A stretch of 64,000 nucleotides of DNA, taken from the NCBI GenBank assembly GCA_030765065.1, contig CM060975.1:261215816-261279815 (forward strand). The letters run 5' to 3'. The notes under the pieces were generated by a model. The model searched no databases and was not told the origin of the DNA. It worked only from the letters and a program-made list of their open reading frames with translations. This stretch comes from Deroplatys truncata. Lineage: Eukaryota; Arthropoda; Insecta; Mantodea; Mantidae. The position numbers were made by a program, and so were the translations under genes. Shown in pieces: positions 1-11,037 of the stretch. How positions within the stretch are numbered: the stretch's first letter is position 1; every line of letters starts with the position of its first letter.

Positions 1-707
1 AATGTTAAATTTTGTGACAGTTTAAAAATAGCCAATCATGAGACAGAAAAAGCTTTAATTAAATGCAGGTAATCTATTGTACTAGGATTAGCCAATCAGA
101 GACTTGAAATACAAAAGTTTACGGGTTTGGACGTTTTAAATATGTTCAATTGCCTGTAGACCTTGGTAGTGACCAGATTGAAGATGTGTTCTCTAAAGAA
201 ATATTACGTATTCTGTGAAACGAAAGTTATGTATACGTGTTAACAAAGTGCAAGATATTAAATTAAAGAATCTCACAGCTCTTGATATCAATGTAGTGCT
301 ATTTAATTTGTGTCAAGGATAAATAAAAAGTAGTGAGTTTAAACTTAAAATCTGTGTAAGCCTACATTGTTGTCGCACCACGCCCTGTCTAAGAGATACG
401 TGACTCTAAAACAATACTGAAGTAGCCGAGCAAACATAAACATAAATATTATCTATAGAAGCAGTTTAGTAACAAAGTTAATTAATATTTTTTAAACGAA
501 GCTTAACAAAAAAAAAAAAAATCTTCAAATCGGCTTCACATACGTAGTAGTATATTACGTAACAAACAATCCACTTCAAATTGACGTCCATACGTGGAGC
601 TAAGTAAACAAAACTCCAACGTAAAGACAATATCTCCTTCAAGTTGGCTTCCCAAGCGTGAGGCTAAATAAATAAATAAACTAAACTCCAGGAGCATACC
701 TACTTCA
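1..707 (+). mobile_element. Solo LTR, subfamily LTR-A, cut by window edge
   Basis: This is the same sequence as the LTR at 14853-15897, in the opposite orientation. It lacks the first third because the window begins inside it. In this orientation it has two CCAAT boxes (AGCCAAT at 30-36 and 90-96) and a polyadenylation signal (AATAAA at 322-327). It ends in TTCA at 707, matching the TG...CA convention of the other copies. The flanking base 708 starts a repeat C fragment, so the LTR landed in an older C copy. No gag or pol sequence is attached, so it is inferred to be a solo LTR. The left target duplication lies outside the window. Confidence 0.7.
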
Positions 708-885
708 CTTTTAAACTCCTCTCAATATTTAGTTGTTTCTCGCGATTCCATTGAAATAGTATGAAATTTTAAAGCCAGCGTATAGCGTCCAGTTGTTAAA
801 CATTTGACTATTGCTGCTCCCTTTGTATCTATAACGAAACGTGTAATGTGAATATTTCTGCAAAGAATTGTTATATTAAACTGTT
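708..885 (+). repeat. Repeat C, 3' part (copy i)
   Basis: Matches the 3' part of repeat C at 38940-39150 and 19385-19640, sharing the phrases for TTCAGTTGTTTCTCGC, a TTTTAAAG stretch and ACATTTGACTATYGC. It is truncated on the left by the LTR ending at 707 and on the right by the next C copy. The open minus-strand frame here reflects sequence shared among C copies and shows no recognisable protein. Confidence 0.65.
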
Positions 886-995
886 TCTCTCTAAACTCGT
901 TATTTTCTCTAGCAGCATCTAGGAGGTAGAGAGGATATTCCATTCCGCCCAAAAATTCGATATCGGAAATACAATCATATTTTGCAACCTACTTA

Positions 996-1037
<42 letters not shown>

Positions 1038-1615
1038 GTGTGTATGTGTGAACAGCATAACCCAATAATGAAATGTCGATAAACATCAACTTGGCATTTA
1101 GTTTTAACATCTTCCAGAGGTGCAACACGAAGATTTTTGAGAATATCTCCCCATCCCAAACTATACATTACATGGAAGATTTTTCGAAATTTTTTATTTT
1201 CTGAAAAATTGCTCTAACGATTTTGATTAACATGACGTATTTTTAAGATATTCACAGAATATATAAAATGTATATTTTGAAGTTTGTAATCTTCTTTCTG
1301 TATTCGAAAGGGATTTCGTAAAACTTGAAAAGCATAAGGGATGGACAAACACTTGCTACACAAAACATGTAAATCTCTTTAAAAAATATACAAGTTATTC
1401 AAATACTGCTTTGTGGCATTGGACATTTTCCAGATATACCTTGCTGTTTTGAATTTCCAAATAACTTTTTTCATTTTTAAGGTGCTGTCGCTGTTCAGTT
1501 GTTTCTCGCAATAGTATGGACTTTCTAGGTCAGTATATAGAGACTAGCATTTAAACATCTGACTATCAACTTTGTTTCCTCTATCCCGCTTATACCTTAA
1601 AGCAGTATTTATAAG
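886..1615 (+). repeat. Repeat C (copy ii)
   Basis: Begins with the family start (TTTCTCTAG then CATTCCGCCCAAAA) and follows the family in order: a simple-repeat slot, TGTGAACAGCATAAC, the CTTGGCATTTAG block, GCTCTAACGATTTTGATTAA, AAAATGTATAT and a degenerate 3' part. It is diverged. The end is approximate because the last 200 bases have decayed. Confidence 0.7.
1000..1036. repeat. (GA)n microsatellite inside repeat C
   Basis: About 18 GA units with one interruption. It occupies the position where other C copies carry a (TG)n/(CTGTG)n tract (for example 20507-20541 and 37087-37113). Confidence 0.9.
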
Positions 1616-3168
1616 GATGTAGGTAGTGTCGCCGCTGGGTTCTGGTGGATGCTCTGAAAGTTCTTGAATATACAGATGTTGTGTACTTTGAAATTCTCGG
1701 TTTGAATTTACCGCGCCTCTTACACGTTTATAGAAAAATTAAGGTGGTAGAATTGACTTCCTGGCAGGTAATTTTTATTCAGTAATTTATTCCAGCATGG
1801 ATAATGCGTTGCAAAATACTTTAATGTTACTTTTTGCACGTTATATTTCAAGATATGTTTAAATTCACTAACTCCAGGTGGCAGAAATATTTAATCCCAT
1901 TTACGTTATACGTGTTAGGAAGGTAAAATATTTGTGATATAAATAATAAATACAATTAGTGAACTTTCACTACAATGTGTCTTATTCTTTTGCTAAATTT
2001 GCTTTAAGACGAGCAATATATGACAATTGAATCAAAATTTTACTTACGTACTTACTTTAACTACCTGCATACATTCTTTATATTATAATAATGAATTCTT
2101 TGTTACTTCTCGTCGAGGATATTTGATAATTCGTGTAGTGAATTAATACCTCCTTCCGCTTTCCCTCTAAGCGTCTCCTATCCCAGTTTTATTAACAATG
2201 CAATAGTTGATTTTGGTTTATTTAAGCTATTGTGTGGTTGCTATCGATCGTAAAACAAATTCACATAGTTTGAAATTGTTGCATGGAGTAAATAACATAT
2301 TCATAATAATAACATATTTACAACCATATTATATATAAAACATGTTACTAATTAAATTCTGTCTTCTGTGTTACATATTTTATATGATCACAATATTTTT
2401 ATTACGAAATCAATCTTTTTCGATCACTTTATTTAATGTATTTTTAACGTTACTTAATTTTTGTATCCGTCAGTATAGCAATAAATAGAATTCCAATTAA
2501 CATTTAAGATATATGCATGCTCAAGGCAAAATTGATAACACAAACGCTGTTTTAAAATAATAATACACTATTATAGTGATACCTAATGCATACGTAAATA
2601 TACAATGTATGAAATTCTTTGTCCACTCCAGTGAATTGGGTACTGTTTTACCAACTTTTTTTTATTACTAAGGTTTACAAATGATTTTCCATCATTTCAC
2701 TAATATCTGCCTCAACCTTCAACGGAATTTGTAATAAGCTATTCCTGCGAAGATTCATCTGGATTTTAATGAAGTGTATAGAAAAATATGCTTTCGTAAG
2801 GAATACTTTCTAGAAGTTATATGAAAATAACGATAGCGGGCAGAGGAAGTAATGTGAGTGTAACGCAATTTGAAAATGTTTTTACTCACAAAGTGGTAAA
2901 ATTTCTTCTGCTTCTACTAAAGCTACAGACCATAAAATGCGCTTACATGATCTTAATTGTTTCTCTAAAAAATTAATTGCACTGAAAAAGAAATTATTTC
3001 TGTATTCTCATAAAGAGTGTGTATCTGTTTTGAAAATCTCACGTCTCACGTAATAGGAGTTAGCATTATAAAAATGAGGAATTCCATTTTCCCTTAAGTC
3101 AACTACTTAAACAAAAAACGTATGTTTTTGTCCAAAATTGCTAGGAATTTTGCGAGGGATCGGTATAG
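1616..3168. other. AT-rich sequence, no feature seen
   Basis: No open frame with recognisable protein content, no tRNA-like box pair and no clear match to the repeat families elsewhere in the window. It is probably old intergenic or intronic sequence. Confidence 0.6.
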
Positions 3169-3179
3169 GATTATCTAAC

Positions 3180-4084
3180 AATTAAGGAAAATAAATTAAC
3201 ATAGATGAACATAGAGTTTCAAAAGGTACGGTACTAACAACTCAATCGTAAACATGCTTATCACACAAAGCTGTAACATATTTTTTTATAGGGCAGATTA
3301 TGTGTCGCTGTAAAGTGATAAGTTAAAAGTTCCATATTATAATGTAAGACACACGCCATTAGAGAATTACCTTATTAGGAAACAGAGAATAGACAAGTTT
3401 GGAGTAAAATGCATTTACCAGTATACGGAATAGGTTATATAAAGAGGAAGGAATAATTTTATTTATTATCTCAGAGATCTTTCTTTTTGTATCGCTTTTT
3501 GAACTTTTTACCATAAATGTTAATGTTTTCAATGATATCTAGTTTTTTAACAAATAAATTTAATCCTTTATTGCTCTTCTTTCTTCCAAACAAAGTATAT
3601 TTTCAACAAAAGCTTTACTCAAATATTTCCTTACTCAAGCCATTTCTTCATCAACTCTCCGCGACCCACAGAGAACTATTGCAGCTACCCAGGAGTAAGG
3701 GATGAATGGAAGGAAACACACAGGAGGCTACATCCCACAGACACACGCGGAAGTTCCTAACAGTCCCTGGCTCGAAGACCCGTCCCACAACTGAAGCTGA
3801 TCAAAGAGTGCAACTGAGAGTCCTCTGGTGTCCACGGGGCATACTTTTCCTTGGAGCAAGCATCCGCGCTATGGCACCACTTCACGCCACGAAATCTAGA
3901 AGCACACCTGAAACATGAGAGGAAACGGAATGAAAGAGCACATCGTGGTAGTTGAGAAATCACTCCAGCATTCCCCTAATGACCAGGGAAAACCCAAAAA
4001 ACTCGAGGACAGAATCGATGGGAATCGAACCCAGAAGACCTCCCGAATGCGAACCTCACGCGTTACCACGGAGCCAACTTGCTC
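3180..4084 (-). mobile_element. tRNA-derived SINE-1 (copy 1), possibly with a long 3' flank
   Basis: The recognisable SINE is the right part, about 3705-4084, read on the minus strand. It has a tRNA-like head with an A-box-like motif (CCACGGAGCCA on the plus strand, 4066-4076) and a B box (reverse complement of GGGTTCGATTCCC, 4020-4032). A body follows that is shared with 10300-10674 and 31640-32068, including the GCGGAAGTYCCTAACAG motif. An 11-base direct repeat, GATTATCTAAC, occurs at 3169-3179 and 4085-4095. It begins immediately at the 5' end of the head, so the whole inserted unit may be 905 bp, including about 520 bp of AT-rich sequence 3' of the SINE body. The SINE call is firm; the left boundary is inference. 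Confidence 0.7.
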
Positions 4085-4095
4085 GATTATCTAAC

Positions 4096-5342
4096 GGTAT
4101 ATCTTTTGGATCATTCACTTTTTAGATATCTTTTAGCTTAATCCTGGAGCTTAAACCCTCAGTGTGCCACAGATCAATACCTTTATTTATTATAGTGTAA
4201 AAACTTTTTCTCGAAAGCTTCAGTTCACAGAGAAGCAACGTTTAGTTTATTTATCGGTATAAAGGATATTAGCAATCTTAATTATATTTTTCATTATCTC
4301 GCACTAATCATTTTTAAAAGTTAAGCTGTGAAAAACATTTGCCAGAAACACATTATGTATTCTAGTCAACTGTACATAACTTAAGATCAAGCGTTTTCTT
4401 GGTGTTTTCATTCACAATTACACATTTTTTGGTTACTGCCACATTAATAGTATTTAAATTACAATGTTCCTGACTAGGAAGTTTACAAAAACCTTCAAAC
4501 TTAAACAGTGTTGATGTGACGCTAACAAAAAAAAGATGTAATTAATTTCTAAATGGGAAAGATTATTAAAAAATTCTTAGTGATTCAGTTTGTGCTAAAG
4601 AAAACAATGAATAATAACGAAATTAGAATTCCTTAAGCTGAATATTTTCTTACAAATTGTACATTACATGCCATTAAAACTTAATTTTGCAGGAATGGTT
4701 TTAAATCTTGTTGTAAATTGACGCAAATGTTATTCTTGTTCATTCCCTTCTCTTTTAATAAAACGTTATGCAGTAATAGTAAATGGAAATATAGAACTAT
4801 TGATAAGACAATCCACCAAACTGTGCAATTGCAAACTATTTTGATTGATTTTTATTCTTTCACAGTGTATATTGTATTTAACCTGCTGTGTAACCAAAGA
4901 AATGTTAGCCTATGTATGTTTGCATACTTCTTCATTGAAAAAAGTATTTTTAATTTTCTCACCTTGTTAGTCCTTTGTACTTCAAAAATATTATTGGTCC
5001 TTTTGCATTATATTCTGATGTAAAATTTTAATTTTTATATAAATAAAGAACGGAGAGTATAATAAATAAGCATAAAGCACAAATAAATAGTCATTCTTTT
5101 GAGGTACGATATCGTACTTCCATGGGGCGTGTGAGTATATCTTTTAAGCATTATCTGAATAATGTTATTTTTCCCACACCTGAGGTGTAGCTGTTCCTAT
5201 TGCTTTTTTTTTTTAAACATGCTACAGGCTTTCGTTATGTTGTGATTCTCCAACGAGCTACATCTGGAAAATTCGAAAGAAATTATTATTTTGAGAAGTT
5301 GTAATAAATATAGAATCATAACAAAGAGTAAACTAAACCAAA
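4096..5342. other. AT-rich sequence, no feature seen
   Basis: An open plus-strand frame at 4718-5023 is rich in Phe, Leu and Ile, as expected of chance translation of AT-rich DNA, and resembles nothing I recognise. No repeat match was found. Confidence 0.55.
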
Positions 5343-6268
5343 TGTTTCAAGGTTTAGCGTATATGGTACACATTGACGCCGATTCCAGCCCCGCAATGGT
5401 CCCCAAGTTGAAGGAAGTTTGTTTTAGGAGGAGTTGTATTGTAGTTCAACCGTTGGGGAGCCAAACTTGATGAAGTAACTGCCCCATGTATGTTACAAAG
5501 TTTCCGGTGGCTTTCACCCCATCGTTTAGGAATCAACTTTGTATTTTATGTTTCTTTAAATATTATATATATTTATGTTTGCCTCGGCTGCGTCAGTATT
5601 AAATTTGTAGAAACATGTATTTCTTAACAGCGTGTGATGTGGCTAAAGAATGTAGGCGTACACAACTTATAATTTTTACTTCGCTCCTTTTATTAATCCT
5701 TCACACGATTAAATAACACCTCACTGATATAGAGAGCTGTGAGATTATTTATTAATTACTTGCACTTTTTAACACGTAAACTTTATAATATTCTCACCGT
5801 GATGAATTTTCGTCTCACACTGAATACGTACCCAGCGAACGAACGAACTGCTCAGGTACGTTGCCTTCTAGCAACTGGCGTTTACCGCTTGAATTTGCAA
5901 ATTTTTCTACTTCAAGTCTCTGATTGGCTAATTTTACTCCAATAGAATACTTTTATGTAACTTTCAGGTTTTCTGGTTGCTGATTGGCTATTTATAAACT
6001 GTTTTTTAATTACATTATTGTTCCTAGAATTACTAGTAGCATTATTAAACTTTCCAATTCATTATTGCCACAAGGTTACCTCATTGTTACCTCATTGTTA
6101 AGAACTTTCGGCCTCTAATATCACAGCTTCTATATTGTTAAATTACCTAATACATTCACATACATTTTATATGTTATTTAGACACATACTGCTTTAAGGC
6201 GGGCTGTTATTGAATTTTATATTATATAATTAGACTGAAATCATTTAAATCTTAAAAATACTGCCTCA
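5343..6268 (-). mobile_element. Solo LTR, subfamily LTR-A (copy 2)
   Basis: Aligns through most of its length with 14853-15897. Shared anchors are GCCTCGGCTGC near 5582, the AGAGCTGTGAGATT block, two inverted CCAAT boxes (GATTGGCTA near 5922 and 5982), a doubled ACCTCATTGTT near 6078-6098 and the terminus ACTGCCTCA at 6260-6268. Read on the minus strand it starts TGAGGCAGTA and has an AATAAA near 5691. The left end is tentative: TG at 5343 is preceded by CAAA, and the right flank is AAAT, so the target duplication is not exact. No internal retrotransposon sequence is present. Confidence 0.7.
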
Positions 6269-6324
6269 AAATTTTGAAGCCGGGCGATGCTCGTCACTTC
6301 TTAAAGCCCTATATCTGTGTTGAT

Positions 6325-6395
6325 TCTGCTGCCGGCTGTTGCAAACTATGAGATCTTTTTCTCAGGGTATGCATGGGCATAGAGTAGAGGTTAAC
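6325..6395 (+). repeat. Short dispersed repeat shared with 24649-24717
   Basis: The two sites share the order CTGCT..., GATCTTT, CTCAGGGTATG, GGC.ATAG and GGTTAAC/GGATAAC. The copy near 24.65 kb has a tRNA-head-like CTCTAGTGGTTGG. It may be a truncated SINE head. Nothing else is recognised between 6269 and 6849. Confidence 0.4.
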
Positions 6396-6849
6396 ACCAG
6401 CTTAAATTGACTGAGAAACTTAATGTGAGCTATTGAAAGGAATTATTGACCGTTTGAATATAAAGAATGAAACTGATTATGAATCGTAGCACTTTAACCT
6501 ATAACAATTGAATTATTATACCTGCTAACTTCTGCAGTATCAATTTTACGGTTTGAAATAACTATTTCTGCAGTAAAAGAAACTAGAAACGTAAATTGCC
6601 GTAATTCGCTAACGTGCTTACCGGAAAGATCCCTCGCAATAGTCGCTAATACTGATTCGCAGAAGCGCGTCACTGGGCGCTTAAAATAACACACGAGTAA
6701 TCACCAGGTTAAGCGACTAATTCAAAAGAAAGTGTGTCACGAATTCATATGTGAATGTTGTCCGATTAGAATACGCGCCCTTATATTAACTCACACTGCA
6801 TATTACCAACGTTACTCCATATGTGCCTCAATCTCAAAACTCTTATGTA

Positions 6850-7915
6850 TGCGTATGTGATACTACTACTACTACTAGGCGGTACCTCACCAACCCTCAG
6901 AATTTCATTACCTTTCTTCTTCTTCACCTCAAGGATTAAGTTTTACACCTGTTCCGCCTTCGCATTCTTTTTTTTTTATTCCCATCTCTTTCTTGGGCGT
7001 CCGATGTCTCTTTTTCCTGGCGGTTTATGTTTATTAATTAATAGTGGTATTATTTCTTCACCGATACGGTTCATGTGCTCTTTCCAACAATGTTTATTTT
7101 CTTCAATTTTATCATATAATGTATAAATATTCAGTTCTTCTCTAATTGTTTCATTTCTTATTAAGTCTAATCTAGAACATCCTTTAGTTCTTCGTAAAAA
7201 TCTCATTTCCGCCGATTGAATTTTACTTTTTTTCTTTTATTATCCAAGATTCACTGCCATACATGATCATCGGACTGCCATGATTTATAGAACTTCAGCT
7301 TTGTTATTTCCTTGTTTTATTTTGTAGAGTTCATGTTGTTGTTCCACATATTTGTTGAAATTTATTTATCTTATTATTTATATCCCTATCCACATCGAAA
7401 CTTAGGTCACAACCCAAGTAATTAAAATTCATGACTTGTTCCAGGCTCTTATTTCCAATGCATATTTTTGTTCTCACTGGGTATTTTCCTTGGTGAGCCA
7501 TTACTTTGGTCCTTTTTAAGGAAATCTTTAAATTATATTTGTTTCCTAGTTGATACATTTTATAAATAGAGTGTTGTAGATCATCTTCGCTACTCTGCAG
7601 TATTACTACATCATCTGCATATAACATGTTTAAATATAAATTCTGATTTAGTTGTATTCCTGGATGCACTTCTTTCTTCCATGTTTTTATAAGATCATCG
7701 ATATATATAAATATTGAATAAAGTGGGTGAAAGGCTACATCCTTGTCTCACTCCTTGATTTGTTATTATTGGTTTCGATTTTGTAGTGCCTGAGTTTATA
7801 TTTACTTTATTATTTGTATATATAATTTTCATTACCTCTAAGATATGCCGAGGATATCCCCGATTATCCATTATTCTCCATAAAATAGTTCTGTCCGTCA
7901 AGTCAAATTATCTTT
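6850..7915 (-). pseudogene. LINE reverse transcriptase relic, C-terminal half
   Basis: Remains of a non-LTR retrotransposon ORF2, read right to left on the minus strand. The first piece (7695-7901) has the reverse transcriptase block GVRQGCSLSPTLFN. The second (7331-7669) has the catalytic LYADDVV motif at about 7610-7621 and later NYLGCDL. The third (6976-7206) has the tail seen in many insect elements: LRRT...R.DLIRNE, HMNRIGEE and GRPRKRW. Frames are broken between pieces, and the endonuclease and fingers domains are absent (5' truncated). A short (TAG)n tract at about 6855-6875 probably marks the 3' tail. The clade is not assigned; RTE-like or a related type is possible. Non-functional. 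Confidence 0.85.
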
Positions 7916-8555
7916 CTCTTTTTTTTTTAGAATTTTTGCCTACGTCCCTGTTCGAGCGTACTGAACTTAAAACATAACTGAATTTTAAGAATCTTTAACC
8001 CAATGTTTTCTCTCCTCGCGCTATTACTAATGACATTGTTTAACATGACTCACCTTCTCTTCAGACAAATCCTTCAACTAAAGCTTATTATATTATACAT
8101 TGATATAATATACGGAAATTATTTATTGCAATTATTTCTTTATCTTATCATTATTTTATTTAATTATTTATATCTTTCCGTCAATAATTTACGGTATAAA
8201 ATTAGGTGTGCCGAGCTCAAATTATCTAGATCGTACAATTTAATAGAGATTTTGATTTTTCTTCGGGTTTTTCTCTGCCGGCATATAAATCTCGGAATGG
8301 TACACTACCAAGTTCCAAAAATGTATCTACAGAAGAAACAGGAATAAAATACATGGTGCAGGAAAACGATTAGAAAACGTGACAGCCAAAGCACCTGAGT
8401 TAAACAGAAGGAACTGATGAGTTGTATTCACATCTCTTTCGCTTCCATTTTAGATCCGTTTTACAAACTAACAAAAAAGTTACTTTTTCTGTATTTCATT
8501 GTAAATGTAAATCAGGAGCAACGAATATCTAGAACTGCTTAACACAAAATCATTT
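7916..8555. other. AT-rich sequence, no feature seen
   Basis: An open frame at 8003-8347 is low-complexity Leu/Ile/Tyr-rich and looks like chance. The right edge may include the decayed end of the minus-strand repeat C copy that follows. Confidence 0.5.
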
Positions 8556-8777
8556 AATATAGACTTGTATTTTGACGAGATCTACTTGTACATTTGTTGT
8601 GCAGCATGGTTTTGTCTGTCTCCTATGATTTACTAGTTATATGAAGTTACACAAATTTAATTTCGAAATGAATAGACTTCACGGTCTATTCGCAAAAAGT
8701 TCGTAATATGTATTTTATTAGTCATGCAATTGTCTTAAATATACGACCTTTTATAAAAACTGTTAAAGGCATTTTAG
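8556..8777 (-). repeat. Repeat C, left piece of a minus copy split by a SINE
   Basis: Reverse complement matches the middle of repeat C: the AACTRGTAAAYCATARGAGA block near 8615-8640, then TATTTTATTAGTCATG (8711-8726) and the decayed CTCTAACGATTTT stretch. It continues at 9175 after the SINE. Confidence 0.6.
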
Positions 8778-9159
8778 GCGGCGCCGTGGCCGAGTGGTTA
8801 GACCGCTCGCCTTCCACCGGGGCGGCCCGGGTTCAATCCCAGGGACCTGCATGTGGGATTTGTGGTGGACGAAGCGGCGTCTGGGCGGGTTTTCTCCGGG
8901 TTCTCCGGTTTCCCCCGCCATTCATTCCACCAACTGCTCCATCACCACCTTTCCTTTCATCCATTTCACCAACATTTCGTTTCATCTACTTCCTTCATCC
9001 CATAGCAGGCATCGGGCTGATCCCCCATCCTGGATGTTCTGTCTGATCCATGAGTGTCTGCTCCTCGACGGGCCTCTGACCCCAGGCACCCGCCTGTAAG
9101 TCCTGGGGGGTGTAAGTCCTACATAAGAGGAGGGTAAACAGATAATGAATGAATGAATG
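8778..9159 (+). mobile_element. tRNA-derived SINE-2 with 15-bp target duplication
   Basis: A 382-bp SINE. The head carries an A box (TGGCCGAGTGG, matching TRGYNNANNNG) and a B box (GGTTCAATCCC) spaced as in a tRNA with a variable arm. This resembles serine/leucine-type tRNAs but cannot fold as a complete tRNA gene. A GC-rich, pyrimidine-rich body and an (ATGA)n tail (about 9144-9159) follow. The direct repeats TTAAAGGCATTTTAG (8763-8777) and TTAGAGGCATTTTAG (9160-9174) differ at one base and define both ends exactly. The high GC and CpG content suggests it is younger than its surroundings. The frames across it are chance. Confidence 0.92.
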
Positions 9160-9174
9160 TTAGAGGCATTTTAG

Positions 9175-9435
9175 TGTAAAAAATATTTAGATATTACAAT
9201 TGATGATTAGTTCGGGGCGGGGATTTTCTTGGAAGTCGCATCTTTGGAATGTACTGAACTTAAATACACAGTTTGGTATTCATTCGTTTCTGAATTTTGC
9301 AGTTTACACACACACGCACAGGCACGTGGCTTTTGCTTGAATGTTTTTATGCTTATTATTTATTCAAGGATGTCAATACATGCATTTTCGATTAATTCTC
9401 AATATATAGTATTTTAATGAAAGACAATCCTTCCT
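9175..9435 (-). repeat. Repeat C, right piece of the split minus copy
   Basis: Reverse complement gives the order GTGTGTG..AAACTGCA, a decayed ACGAATGA, TTTGGTATT-type phrase, then GTTCAGTACATTCCAAAGATGCGAC, which matches the block at 18990-19020. A short (AC)n at 9306-9320 occupies the usual simple-repeat slot of the family. Confidence 0.7.
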
Positions 9436-10299
9436 ATACCATAGACAGCACGAGAGGTATGTGGCAGAGAAAGACAAAGGAATGAAAGAAAAATATACTT
9501 TCCAAATATTACTACTGGAGGGACGATGTTGGAATTTGAGGAAAGAAAAGAAAATGCAAAAGCAAATATACATCGTTTCACTACTTGTTTCCTAAATATT
9601 CACTATTTTATATAAATTTTCATTTTCGAAGGAAACTCCAGTAAAGACATGGAGCTGTACAGTTAAAATTTAACTTCGGTTCTCTGTTACTCAGTTTAAC
9701 TATTGCAATTCCCTTACACTGAAAAATTATCTAGTTTTCCCCCTGACATTTTCGTAAGTAAAATCTTTATTACTTCTCCCTGAGATTCTACGACTATTTT
9801 CCCCCTTGCATTTGTCAGACCCAGACTTGGCGACTCGCATGTCGAGGGAAAAACCGGCTAATTTGCCCATTTTCTCGACGAAGCAGTAAAAATGTAATCC
9901 TGTTTAATTTATTGCTTATGCAGGACTTCCTTTAGAGATAGCACGGTTCTACGTGAGATGCAAGCGCACATGTGCACATTACTCTGAGCTGTTGACTTAG
10001 CTGCTTGTGCAGCACTGAGCTCTTAAAAATTGTTTCCACCATCAAATGTTTTCTGTTAGTGAAGAAGCTATTCGTGTGAAACTTAGAAAACAAGTTATTT
10101 ACCGCTGCAAGTATTTAAAACCAAGCAGAGCAGAAAAACAAACTATACCATTGAAGGACTTCTAATGTGTGTCCTTAAATTTAATTAAATATATTTTCAG
10201 AAATGGAAGAGATAAACTAAAAGCATTGCAGACCTAAGAATACAACATAGAGGAACTAAAATTGCTGAATCTGGTACAGAGTATACAACGAAGTGTAAC
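9436..10299. other. AT-rich sequence, no feature seen
   Basis: No recognisable protein or repeat. A moderately CpG-containing stretch lies near 9830-9990 without further structure. Confidence 0.5.
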
Positions 10300-10674
10300 A
10301 CCTCGCGGAGAAAGGTATAAAATGAAAGAATCACAGCAGGCTACACCCTCGTGCGGACAGCCACAGAGACGCGCGGAAGTCCCTAACAGTTCCTGGATCG
10401 AAGACCTGTTCCACTACTGGAGCTCCCCAAAAGAGGGTGATGAACCAAGCATCCTTCTAGTGCCTATGGGGAACACTCTTTCCTTGTAACAAGCATCCGC
10501 GCCATCTATCCGACATCGCCACATACCTCGAAACCTAGAAGCACACCTGAAACATGATTGAAAGGGATATGAGGGAAAGTGAGTCGTTTTAGATGAGAAA
10601 CAACCACAGCATTTGCCTACCGATCAGGGAAAATCACGAAAACTCAAGGTCAGAATGGGTAGTTGACAAGAATC
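10300..10674 (-). mobile_element. tRNA-derived SINE-1 (copy 2), body
   Basis: Matches the SINE-1 body at about 3705-4010: CACAGAGACGCGCGGAAGTC, CCTAACAG, AAGCATCCGCGCCAT, AGCACACCTGAAAC and CAGGGAAAA. The tRNA-like head is separated from this body by the SINE inserted at 10675-10975. Confidence 0.8.
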
Positions 10675-10975
10675 TAGTCGTCCTCCGTGGTCTAGAGTTA
10701 TCACGATAGCCTCTAGTTCCCGAGGTAGCGGATTCAAACTCGGCGGAGGGTGATGAATTTTTTCGAGCGCAAAAATCCATAACCTGGCTTCCTTTGGAAA
10801 GGAATTAAAACCGTGATCCCGTGTAGTAGATTTACGGCACATAAAGAACCTCAGCCTAATAAAGATGTCTCTGAGCAAAATTTCCGGTCTTTCACGCCCA
10901 ATATAGAATGGGACACTGAGAAGCATAGTAGTTTAGAGCATCCATAAATAAAACTTAGTTTAAATTAATAGGAGG
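10675..10975 (+). mobile_element. tRNA-derived SINE-3 inserted in SINE-1
   Basis: The head begins TAGTCGTCCTCCGTGG and has an A-box-like TGGTCTAGAG (10688-10697) and a B box GGATTCAAACTC (10730-10741). A body of about 230 bp ends in an AATAAA-containing tail (about 10946-10970). The 5-base repeat GAATC flanks it (10670-10674 and 10976-10980) and restores the SINE-1 sequence when removed. It is a different family from SINE-1 and SINE-2. Confidence 0.75.
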
Positions 10976-11035
10976 GAATCGAGACCGGAACCTGCCGAAT
11001 GCGTGACCTTACTATTTACCAAGGAGCCAACTCGT
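10976..11035 (-). mobile_element. SINE-1 (copy 2), tRNA-like head
   Basis: The head of the SINE-1 copy that starts at 10300: B-box relic GGAATCGAGACC (10975-10986 on the plus strand), GCATTCGG equivalent at about 10994-11001 and AAGGAGCCAACTCG, as in copy 1 (4068-4084). Confidence 0.75.
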
Positions 11036-11037
11036 TC

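Noticed and set aside
4718..5023. 101-codon membrane-like protein
   Set aside because: Composition (Phe, Leu, Ile rich) is what AT-rich DNA gives by chance. No homologous feel, no context.
8778..8850. Functional tRNA gene
   Set aside because: A and B boxes are good, but the acceptor and anticodon arms do not pair as a complete tRNA, and the sequence is followed by a SINE body, tail and 15-bp target duplication.
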